A stretch of 6,790 nucleotides of DNA from NCBI GenBank assembly GCA_021780625.1, contig JAJXYI010000419.1, positions 1 to 6,790 of the forward strand, read 5' to 3'. Both the position numbers and the translations under genes were made by a program. A model generated the notes under the pieces. The model ran no database searches. It saw only the letters and a program-made list of their open reading frames with translations, and was not told where the DNA came from. Source of the DNA: a bacterium. Lineage in GTDB: Bacteria > Verrucomicrobiota > Verrucomicrobiae > Opitutales > Opitutaceae. Shown one piece after another: positions 1 through 6,532 of the stretch (its first letter is position 1; every line of letters starts with the position of its first letter).

Positions 1-3000
1 AAAGGTCGTTCCGCCCCTTGAGGTCCGAAACGAGTTGGAGGTCCGTAGCATCATAACACACCGCTCCGCTGAGGCGAAGCGGTGGCAGGTTCACGTTGCT
101 ACTCCAACGATAGTTGATGATCCATTGAGCCGGTCTAAATCCTTCTAGCGGTGGAGAGAATCCTTGCTCCAACTTCGCCAGATGCTTCTTGCATTGTTCG
201 AGTTTGCGGATGCGGAGTCCGCGGGAGGGTGACCATTCGGGAATCAGCCAAATTGCCGAATTGATCAGCGTATTCGGCGTTCCGGTCTTCGGATGAAACA
301 CCAGACCTGCGAATACCATGCATCGATAGCGCCGAACAAAGGGGACCAGCAGTGCCTCGACGTCCTTCGGGTGAACTGAGAGCTCGGGCAGGACGAGCCA
401 GTCGAGCGTGCGTCCATCTTTGCGCATCAAAGTTCGATGAGTTTCACGAGCGCGAAGCATCTGGGCGAGCGCTTCAAGCATCGCGGCCAAGTGACGGCGA
501 TGCTTCATTCGGATTGCCCGTCCATTTAGTTCGGGGTCGCCGGCAGCAGCAGCAAAATGCTCAACGCAAGGGATTACCGTTTGCGCGACCGCGAGGCGCA
601 ATGGACGCTCCCATTGTTTCTTTCTGGGTCTCGTCGCAGGCGGTGCCTCTTGTTCGAGAAACAATACTTCACTGGCAATGCCACGTTCACGCCTATGTCG
701 CAGGAGCCGCGCTCGAACCTCCATGTGCAGCTTCTTAGGAGAAGTGTCGGCGATTACCTCGCCCGTACCCGGCCAGCGAAGTAGACGAAACAAGAAAGTT
801 TCTAGCCAGGATGACGCCGGCAACCAATTTGGGCCCAGAGTCTCTCGCCCTGCGAAATTTCCATATCGCAGCTGCTCCCAATGCGACATTGGCGATTGGT
901 ATCGCGGCAACCTAGAGTCCGGGCTTTCCTGAATCGAAACACGCCGATGGAGCGCATTGAGCGGTCCTCGAATAGCGGCGCAAAGAAGTTGACCAACTTC
1001 GATGCGAATTTTCTCCGCTGGATTGCACCAATCCGGACTCTCAAACAGAAAATCTAAGTCGGTCTTCCGTTGATCGAATTTGAAGCTGTCGGGCTCAAGG
1101 CGTGGATAAGGAGCATTACCATTTTGGGTTTTTCGAGTGGCCGAAATTCGCCACGGGGAAAGGACGCCGCTTGTTGGATGTTTGATTCTCCAGCGAAACG
1201 CGAGGTCTGCCAAAAGAAGCACATTCTCCTCTTCGAGGAAGGGATTGCTGTCATCGTGTGACCATGACGCTACGGACCTAACGCTACTGTCGACGGGAGC
1301 TACGGACGAACGGCGGAGCATTTCGAGCGCCGAGGTTGCCGGAAGTCGAACCGTTCTAAGTTCGGCATATAAATCTGCGGCGATGCGGGGCGCAATTCGT
1401 TGCGCTTCGGCGAAGAATTCCGCACCGAGACGACCGCCTTCCCAATTGCTGAAGTTCGGCCTCCTATCAAAGGCCGTAATGCACAAGATTGAGAGCATGG
1501 CATCGCGCCGCGCATTCTTCGCCGGATGGCCGAGCATGAAATTGCGGAGGGCCCAATATCTGCGCATCGGGCCACTTTCCTTAAAGCGGACCACATCCTC
1601 CGATTCGGTTAGCCATCCTCTGGTGGTTAGGTAGAGGCACACCTGCTGCAATAAATACCACGGCAAACGTGGGGTAGGCGTTCCGTTCTTTACACTTTTG
1701 ATCAATTCGATCCCTTTCCCCAGCAGAGCCTCGTGATATGCGTTTCGATCTGATTCTGCCGGCAGGGAGTCAGCATCTTGGACCACACCTGTTTCTGTTG
1801 CGCCCGCTCGGAATAACTCGGCGAGGCAGTAAAGCCCAATTTCGCGGCATTCGCGTTTGGCGTGTAAGCGGAGTTGCTCGAGTAATCGAAGGACGCGACT
1901 GAGAAATTGTGGATGTGGAAACAAATCTAAGCCGATCCTCAACAAACGAACATTGCTTGGGTCGGTCACCCACGACTCAACGAGCATAGCGGAAAAAACC
2001 TTGGCGCGTTCGTCCAACTCGTCGCGAGAGATCGAGATTTTTGCGGGCACAGCATCCTCGTCGATATCTTCGTCTCCCTCGTCGAGCGTTTCTGTACCCG
2101 CTTCAAGTAGCATCGGTCGAAGCAGTCGATACATGCGTTTGTATCGACTTGCTGCAAATCTGGCTGCTGTTTCATCGCGCATGTCAGGCACCCCGAGCAG
2201 CAGGGCTTCGCTCTTTCCGATTTCGTCCTGCGTGGAGGCGAATCTCTGTTGTGTGTGGAAAAAGCCTTCGAGCGCTCCGATGATCTCGGTTCCATGTTGC
2301 ACATCGAAGGGGCCCGAGACTTCTCGTTGAAGACGTTCGGCCGCCTTCGATTGCGGCACCATGAATCGCTGTTCGCGACCTAACACAACCGCTTTCGTCT
2401 TCTTAGGCTGGATTTCGAGGCCGGGCGCAGTCGCGCGAAGGAGGTTCGCCAGCCAAATCGTAATCTGATCTTGGAGGCCCTCCTCCGAAATATCATGAGG
2501 CACTTCCAAGACGAACCGCATGTCATCCACATAGCGGCACGCGTCTTTAAGAACTATTTCCGGCGCGATTGCCTGTTGGAGGGCGCGCCTAAGTTCTTGG
2601 TCGAATCCGGAGAGAAAGACATTTGCGAAGAAACCCGACGCAACCAAACCCTGGGGTAGCGCGATTTCATCGAATCTTTCAATGCCGTTCTTCTTTGCGT
2701 AACCGGCCGCTCGTTTCGAATCGCTCCAAGTCCAGTTAAAGAGTCGCCGCGCAAAAATGAAAAATGGCTTTTCTGCCTCACTTAGCTGGAATTTTTCAAT
2801 CGCCTTGTGCAGCGCGCTTGGGCGAACGCGGTCGAAAAATTTTGAGAGGTCCGCTTGCACAATTGCGGTTGCCTTTCCTTCGGCAGGTTTGAGTTCCGCC
2901 GCGACAAGTTCCGGTCGCTTGAGGAATGTGCGGTAATCTACAAAATACTGTCGATAGAGCTTCTTGCTGCCCCAAGGATGAACCAATTCGCCGTGGTGAA

Positions 3001-3460
3001 CATCGCAGAATAAGCGATTGCCGTAGCTCACGATCGCCTGGCGGTTCCTTTCGTCTGAAATGCTCGCCCGCGGATCGCTTTGAGCGGCCTCAACACGGTT
3101 GGCTAGGCAAAGCATGACCGCGGTCGCGAGAACTTGGTCCTGAAGCTCGACGTGTGCGAGCGGGCGTATCCCGACATCTGATACCTTTTCCGGCCGCCAG
3201 TTTCCGTTTCTGAGCGTCCACTTCTGAGCTTTGGGCGCGGGCACCAGCCGAAGTGGAAGATTCTGCCAGTTCCCAAGGTCTTCAAGCCGTGCTTGCAGTT
3301 CTGCTATGAATCGCGGCAGCCGCAGCGACTGCCAATCGAGTTCGAGCGTGTCCGAATACCAGTTGTGCGAGCGGATGTAGCCCGACGTCTTCTTCCATGC
3401 CTGAACCAGGACGCATTCCATTTTCAGGTCTTCAACCAAGGGGGTCAGAAATGTCTTCAT
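1..3460 (-). CDS. Reverse transcriptase-nitrilase fusion, DRT type 1 (UG1)-like anti-phage protein, C-terminus cut by window edge
   Basis: One frame stays open from ATG 3458-3460 to base 2 (1153 codons, no stop); I read it codon by codon. Residues about 20-440 are a reverse transcriptase. A fingers motif lies at IRPLAHVELQDQ (98-109). Motif A is QADLSKFFDRV, with catalytic Asp204. Motif B is LPQG (268-271), motif C is YVDD (310-313), and a motif D-like stretch is EIQPKKTKAVVLG. All three catalytic Asp are present, so an active polymerase is expected. An acidic linker (457-469, 9 of 13 residues Asp/Glu) leads to about 480 residues I cannot assign; parts look helical, like the alpha-repeat region of Abi-type RTs. 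From about 954 a nitrilase fold begins (LRLAVAQ, 954-960), with Glu1026 in LVLPELSV, Lys1091 in KKHL as probable catalytic Lys, and Cys1135 in AVCYDATD. Nitrilase domains run about 250-280 residues, so the last 50-100 are probably missing. RT plus C-terminal nitrilase is the DRT1/UG1 defence architecture; another nitrilase-bearing UG group is possible. No strong Shine-Dalgarno precedes the start, and no in-frame ATG lies in the bases just upstream. GC is well below the right-hand operon, suggesting transfer. Confidence 0.93.
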   Translation of the reverse strand, partial: MKTFLTPLVEDLKMECVLVQAWKKTSGYIRSHNWYSDTLELDWQSLRLPRFIAELQARLEDLGNWQNLPLRLVPAPKAQKWTLRNGNWRPEKVSDVGIRPLAHVELQDQVLATAVMLCLANRVEAAQSDPRASISDERNRQAIVSYGNRLFCDVHHGELVHPWGSKKLYRQYFVDYRTFLKRPELVAAELKPAEGKATAIVQADLSKFFDRVRPSALHKAIEKFQLSEAEKPFFIFARRLFNWTWSDSKRAAGYAKKNGIERFDEIALPQGLVASGFFANVFLSGFDQELRRALQQAIAPEIVLKDACRYVDDMRFVLEVPHDISEEGLQDQITIWLANLLRATAPGLEIQPKKTKAVVLGREQRFMVPQSKAAERLQREVSGPFDVQHGTEIIGALEGFFHTQQRFASTQDEIGKSEALLLGVPDMRDETAARFAASRYKRMYRLLRPMLLEAGTETLDEGDEDIDEDAVPAKISISRDELDERAKVFSAMLVESWVTDPSNVRLLRIGLDLFPHPQFLSRVLRLLEQLRLHAKRECREIGLYCLAELFRAGATETGVVQDADSLPAESDRNAYHEALLGKGIELIKSVKNGTPTPRLPWYLLQQVCLYLTTRGWLTESEDVVRFKESGPMRRYWALRNFMLGHPAKNARRDAMLSILCITAFDRRPNFSNWEGGRLGAEFFAEAQRIAPRIAADLYAELRTVRLPATSALEMLRRSSVAPVDSSVRSVASWSHDDSNPFLEEENVLLLADLAFRWRIKHPTSGVLSPWRISATRKTQNGNAPYPRLEPDSFKFDQRKTDLDFLFESPDWCNPAEKIRIEVGQLLCAAIRGPLNALHRRVSIQESPDSRLPRYQSPMSHWEQLRYGNFAGRETLGPNWLPASSWLETFLFRLLRWPGTGEVIADTSPKKLHMEVRARLLRHRRERGIASEVLFLEQEAPPATRPRKKQWERPLRLAVAQTVIPCVEHFAAAAGDPELNGRAIRMKHRRHLAAMLEALAQMLRARETHRTLMRKDGRTLDWLVLPELSVHPKDVEALLVPFVRRYRCMVFAGLVFHPKTGTPNTLINSAIWLIPEWSPSRGLRIRKLEQCKKHLAKLEQGFSPPLEGFRPAQWIINYRWSSNVNLPPLRLSGAVCYDATDLQLVSDLKGRNDL

Positions 3461-3497
3461 TGGGATCCGGCTGGGGATGAGGTCTGGCTTGCCGCGG

Positions 3498-3731
3498 TTA
3501 AGCGGGCTTTGCTTGGGCAGCGAGGATGATGCAGGGAGCGCCCAGGATGGCGACTATCTCGACGATATTCGGTGCGCAAAATAGGCCGGAGAGATTCACC
3601 AAGACTGCTATGGAGCTCAGGGTGACGATCATGCCCGGTGAGAGGCGGCGGACGTAGCGAAAGGCAACGATCGCGATAACCAAGTCAAAAAGGCCGAGGA
3701 TAATGGGTACGCTGGTCTGTGCGTGATCCAT
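3498..3731 (-). CDS. Small three-helix membrane protein, unknown function
   Basis: A 77-residue protein with three hydrophobic stretches, roughly residues 8-24, 33-53 and 56-72. The basic turn FRYVRR (24-29) follows the first, which favours a cytoplasmic loop by the positive-inside rule. No signal peptide or recognised domain is seen. ATG 3731 was chosen because AAGGA (3741-3745) lies 9 bases upstream; a TTG start at 3767 would add 12 residues but has no such support. The gene ends 37 bases before the RT-nitrilase start and begins 61 bases after the DUF302 stop, all co-directional, so the three could share a transcript. It might be a membrane partner of the RT, since several defence RTs travel with membrane proteins, or simply a host gene next to the insertion. 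Function is unassigned. Confidence 0.7.
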   Translation of the reverse strand: MDHAQTSVPIILGLFDLVIAIVAFRYVRRLSPGMIVTLSSIAVLVNLSGLFCAPNIVEIVAILGAPCIILAAQAKPA

Positions 3732-3740
3732 GGTTTGAAT

Positions 3741-3745
3741 TCCTT
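3741..3745 (-). promoter_or_regulatory. Shine-Dalgarno site for the small membrane protein
   Basis: The minus strand reads AAGGA, then 9 bases, then ATG at 3731. It is the clearest ribosome binding site in the window and decides the start in favour of ATG 3731 over TTG 3767. Confidence 0.6.
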
Positions 3746-3792
3746 GCCGAGGGTGTGATGAAAGCAAACGAGAGCGGAGGGGCCGGGTTGGA

Positions 3793-4194
3793 TCAGTCGT
3801 GACCAGCGGCCTCGTCCATGATCTTGATGAGTGTCGCCTCGACCTCGGCGGCGAGGGGGGCGGCGGCGGGGGTGGCGAACATCGTGAGGAGGAGGGAGGG
3901 CTTGATGGTCGCGAGAACCGTTCGGCCGGCCTCGTTGTAGACGGAGATGCGGCAGGGGAGGGCGGCGGAGATTTCCAGGGAATGGCCCAAGGCCTGGCGG
4001 GCGAGCGCGGGGCTGCAGACTTCGAAGACCCGACACTCGGGGCCGAATTCCAAACCTTTCGCGGTGATGCGCTGCTTCAGGTCGTGCATGCCCAGCACGC
4101 CAAAGCCGTGCTTCTGGGCGATCTCCGGGAGTTTTTGGGAAACGAGGCCGATGTCGGCCGTAGTGCTGCGCTTGATCAGGATGTCGCTGCTCAT
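3793..4194 (-). CDS. DUF302 domain protein
   Basis: A 133-residue protein that I match to DUF302 by its core: GFGVLGMHDL (30-39), the RVFEVCSPALA stretch (55-65), and LPCRISVY (79-86), with Cys54, Cys60 and Cys81. Family members are small soluble proteins with no settled biochemical role; some are fused to or found near metal- or redox-related proteins. The domain fills the whole protein from ATG 4194. The frame stays open upstream to 4353, but those codons run into the inverted repeat at 4294-4327 and do not look like protein, so the longer start is rejected. No clear Shine-Dalgarno precedes 4194. It is co-directional with the membrane protein and RT-nitrilase downstream, but its GC content resembles the right-hand operon, so I take it as a host gene. 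Confidence 0.85.
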   Translation of the reverse strand: MSSDILIKRSTTADIGLVSQKLPEIAQKHGFGVLGMHDLKQRITAKGLEFGPECRVFEVCSPALARQALGHSLEISAALPCRISVYNEAGRTVLATIKPSLLLTMFATPAAAPLAAEVEATLIKIMDEAAGHD

Positions 4195-4554
4195 GGATGC
4201 GTGGGGTTGCCGTTTCGCGCTGCTGGGCGCACGGCTAGCTTCGCAGGGCGACGGTTGCGCAGCAAGACGTCTGTGCGGCTGTCCAATGAGGAATTTGAAC
4301 CACAGAGACACGGAGGACACAGAGAAATTCAAAGACCCAAGTGCTGAGGTCAAAAATCTGAATTCAATTTTGTGCCTTCAGCGTTCGCGTATCCATCGGC
4401 CTACGACGGGTTCGGCGATTGGACAGAAGATTATGAAAATCTGAAAATTGGAAATTCGGATATCTGACTTCTGTCCTCTGAATTCCGGCTTTCTCTGTGT
4501 CCTCCGTGTCTCTGTGGTTCAAAAGGTTCTTTGTCAGCAGAGCTGCCCTCTGTC
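4195..4554. other. Gene-free gap between the sugar operon and the DUF302 gene
   Basis: This 360-base stretch has no credible gene; short open frames crossing it are translations of the repeat. It contains the paired 34-bp inverted repeats (4294-4327, 4490-4523) and an AT-richer centre with a short direct repeat, AAAATCTGAA, at 4353-4362 and 4436-4445. The DUF302 promoter must lie here if that gene is transcribed separately, and the sugar operon must end here. I see no convincing -35/-10 pair and no hairpin followed by a T run. Confidence 0.6.
4294..4523. repeat. Inverted-repeat element of the 'HRDTEDTE' type
   Basis: Two 34-bp arms are perfect inverted copies: TTTGAACCACAGAGACACGG... at 4294-4327, and its reverse complement at 4490-4523. 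They enclose 162 bp. Each arm is itself made of a roughly 9-base unit repeated three times (CACAGAGA, CACGGAGGA, CACAGAGA). In one frame the arm translates to NHRDTEDTE, a string I remember from many spurious hypothetical proteins in Verrucomicrobia, Planctomycetes and some cyanobacteria; that recollection is not checked here. There is no transposase inside, so a non-autonomous element (MITE-like) or a dispersed intergenic repeat fits. Sitting between two co-directional genes, it could fold in RNA as a long stem, but it lacks the compact stem and U run of an intrinsic terminator. Confidence 0.85.
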
Positions 4555-5571
4555 CTACGCGACTTCGATCATACCCTTCAGCAAACCGGGCTCCTTGATG
4601 ACGGACGGGAAGCGGGCGGGGACTTCGGCGAGGGGGAGGCGGTGGGTGATCCAGGGCTTCGTGTCGATACGGCCGGCTTCGATCAGGCGGAGGATGCGTT
4701 CGAAGGTCGCGGGCAGCGAATTGCGGCTGGCGTAGACGGTGAGCTCGCGGCGGTGGAAGGCCGGGTCGTTGAAAGTGAGGTCGCCTTGGAAGAGTCCCAC
4801 GAACACGAGCTTTCCACCGTGCGTGGGCAGGCCGAAGGAGGCGTGCATGGACTGCGGGTTGCCGGTGGCGTCGAAGACCGCCGTGGGCATGTCGCCGTCG
4901 AGCAGTGCGGGGAGAGCGTCGGCGGGCGGGGTGGCGAGCGGGTTGAGCGTGCGTTCGACACCGAGGCGGTCGCGGCAGAAGGCGAGGCGGGGTTCGCTCG
5001 TATCCATCACCACGAGACGCGCGCCGGTTTCCTGGACGAACTGGATCACGCTCAGGCCGATGGGGCCGGCGCCGACAACGAGCACGGTGTCGTCGCGGCC
5101 GATCTCGGCGCGTTCCACGGCGTGGGCGCCGATCGAGAGGGTTTCGACGAGCGCGAGCTGCTCGAGGTCGAGGCGGCGCGAGCGGTGGAGCTTCGCGGCG
5201 GGCACGGCGACGAACGGGCGCATGCCGCCGTCGACGTGGACGCCCATGACCTTGAGCTCGCGACAGCAGTTGGGCTTGCCGCGTCGGCAGGCGACGCAGC
5301 GGCCACAGTTGAGGTAGGGCTCGACCGAGCAGAGGTCGCCGGGGCGGAGGTCCGAGCCGGGGGCGCGGGACTCGACCACCTCGACGCCGAGCTCGTGGCC
5401 GAGGATGCGCGGGTAGCTGAAGAACGGCTGGCGTCCGGCGAAGGCGTGGATGTCGGTGCCGCAGATGCCGATCTGGCGGACCCGCACGAGGACTTCGCCC
5501 GCGGCGGGTTCGGGCTGCGCGGCGTCGATCGCGGAGAATTCGCCGGGTTGGTTGAGGACGATGGAGAGCAT
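4555..5571 (-). CDS. Zinc-dependent alcohol dehydrogenase, L-galactonate 5-dehydrogenase (LgoD)-like
   Basis: A 338-residue medium-chain dehydrogenase, full length for the family. Catalytic zinc ligands are Cys37 (in GICGTDIHA), His59-Glu60 (GHE) and probably Glu143. The structural zinc site is Cys89, Cys92, Cys95 and Cys103, with the usual C-x2-C-x2-C-x7-C spacing. The Rossmann motif GAGPIG (167-172) is followed by Asp190 at the end of the second strand, which favours NAD over NADP. The stretch QPFFSYPRILGHE and the later VFVGLF, DPAFH and SRN signatures closely match what I remember of E. coli YjjN/LgoD, which oxidises L-galactonate to D-tagaturonate. A related aldonate or polyol dehydrogenase is possible. 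Its ATG lies 2 bases after the aldo/keto reductase stop, so translation is probably coupled; no separate Shine-Dalgarno is visible. It is the last gene of the operon. Confidence 0.93.
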   Translation of the reverse strand: MLSIVLNQPGEFSAIDAAQPEPAAGEVLVRVRQIGICGTDIHAFAGRQPFFSYPRILGHELGVEVVESRAPGSDLRPGDLCSVEPYLNCGRCVACRRGKPNCCRELKVMGVHVDGGMRPFVAVPAAKLHRSRRLDLEQLALVETLSIGAHAVERAEIGRDDTVLVVGAGPIGLSVIQFVQETGARLVVMDTSEPRLAFCRDRLGVERTLNPLATPPADALPALLDGDMPTAVFDATGNPQSMHASFGLPTHGGKLVFVGLFQGDLTFNDPAFHRRELTVYASRNSLPATFERILRLIEAGRIDTKPWITHRLPLAEVPARFPSVIKEPGLLKGMIEVA

Positions 5572-5573
5572 GG

Positions 5574-6527
5574 TCAGGCGAGGAGGGTGTCGCGGTTTTC
5601 GGGGCGGCCGCGGGTGAAGTTGTGGTTGTGGACGGGCTGGAAGATCCGGAGGACCTCGGCCATGAGGCCGTAGTCGACGGGGTCCATGGCATACCTGACG
5701 TTGCGGCGCATGTTCTCGGGGTTTGCCGAGCCAACGAGCGTCGTGGCGATGCCGGGGTGTCCGATCGAGAACTGGACGGCGAGCTTGACGATGTCGGCGC
5801 CGACCCGGCGGCAATAATCGACGGCCTCCCGGGCGCAGGCGACGAGGGGGGCGGGAGCGGGGTGCCAGGAGGGGACGCCGCGTTCGGTGAGCAGGCCCAT
5901 GCCGGTGGGCGACGCGTTGATGACGCCGACGTCGCGGTTTTGGAAATACGGGATGAGGCTCGCGAGCGAGTCGTCGTTGAGCTCGTAGTGGCAGAACGAG
6001 AGGATAGTCTCCACAAGCCCCGGCGGGCAGCGGTCGATGATGGCGGGGAAGATTTTCAGGGGCAGGCCGGTGATTCCGATGTGCCCGATGCGGCCCTCTG
6101 ACTTGAGGCGGGCGAGTTCGGGGAGCGTCTCGTCGACGATCTGGTTGATGTCGGCAAATTCGATGTCGTGGCACTGGAGCAGGTCGATGTAATCGACGCC
6201 GAGACGCCTGCAGCTCTCGTTGAGACTCTGGCGGACGCGGGCAGCGGAGAAATCGAACTCGCCCTCGCCGTACTGCCCAACCTTGGTGGCGAGAATGTAG
6301 CGGTCGCGCGGGATGCCGGCCAGGGCCTTGCCGAGCACGGTCTCCGCCTTGGTGGCGCCGTAGTAGGGGGAGACGTCGATGAAGTTGATGCCGAGGTCCA
6401 ACGCGACGTGGACGGTGCGGATGGCCTCGCCCTCGTCGATGGAACGGAAGACTCCGCCCAGGGAGGAGGCGCCGAAGCCGAGTTGGGAGACGATGAGACC
6501 GGTGCGGCCGAGTTTGCGGTAGTGCAT
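5574..6527 (-). CDS. Aldo/keto reductase, L-galactose/L-fucose dehydrogenase type
   Basis: A 317-residue TIM-barrel oxidoreductase, normal length. It opens with LGRTGLIVSQLGFG and carries the complete catalytic tetrad: Asp51 and Tyr56 (DVSPYYG), Lys82 (LATKVG) and His120 (LLQCHD). The overall pattern matches the L-galactose dehydrogenase branch of the family, which oxidises L-galactose or L-fucose at C1 with NAD(P) to the lactone. Substrate choice between these two sugars, which differ only at C6, cannot be read from the sequence. The start ATG 6527 lies 5 bases after the amidohydrolase stop, and the stop is 2 bases before the zinc dehydrogenase start, so this is the middle gene of a tight operon. 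GC is high, like its neighbours. Confidence 0.94.
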   Translation of the reverse strand: MHYRKLGRTGLIVSQLGFGASSLGGVFRSIDEGEAIRTVHVALDLGINFIDVSPYYGATKAETVLGKALAGIPRDRYILATKVGQYGEGEFDFSAARVRQSLNESCRRLGVDYIDLLQCHDIEFADINQIVDETLPELARLKSEGRIGHIGITGLPLKIFPAIIDRCPPGLVETILSFCHYELNDDSLASLIPYFQNRDVGVINASPTGMGLLTERGVPSWHPAPAPLVACAREAVDYCRRVGADIVKLAVQFSIGHPGIATTLVGSANPENMRRNVRYAMDPVDYGLMAEVLRIFQPVHNHNFTRGRPENRDTLLA

Positions 6528-6532
6528 GCGCG

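Noticed and set aside
1269..1307. Direct repeat GCTACGGAC at 1269-1277 and 1299-1307
   Set aside because: It lies inside the RT-nitrilase gene and encodes a Ser/Val-rich stretch (SSVAP...SSVRSVAS); a coding coincidence or minor low-complexity patch, not an array.
1137..1634. Plus-strand 165-residue frame and other short frames over 1-3460
   Set aside because: All lie opposite or out of frame with the 1153-codon RT-nitrilase frame and show no recognisable motifs.
1..3460. Group II intron, retron or DGR as the origin of the RT
   Set aside because: There is no maturase domain or intron structure, no msr/msd space upstream, no template/variable repeat pair, and the protein carries a nitrilase domain instead.
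3793..4353. Longer DUF302 frame with a 53-residue N-terminal extension
   Set aside because: The extension translates the inverted repeat and non-coding gap; the DUF302 domain is complete from ATG 4194.
4531..5673. 380-residue plus-strand frame
   Set aside because: Gly/Glu/Val-rich antisense shadow of the zinc dehydrogenase, typical of high-GC codon bias.
4364..6016. 550-residue minus-strand frame ending in NHRDTEDTEK
   Set aside because: It is low-complexity Arg/Pro/Ser-rich shadow over two well-supported genes, and its tail is the translated repeat.
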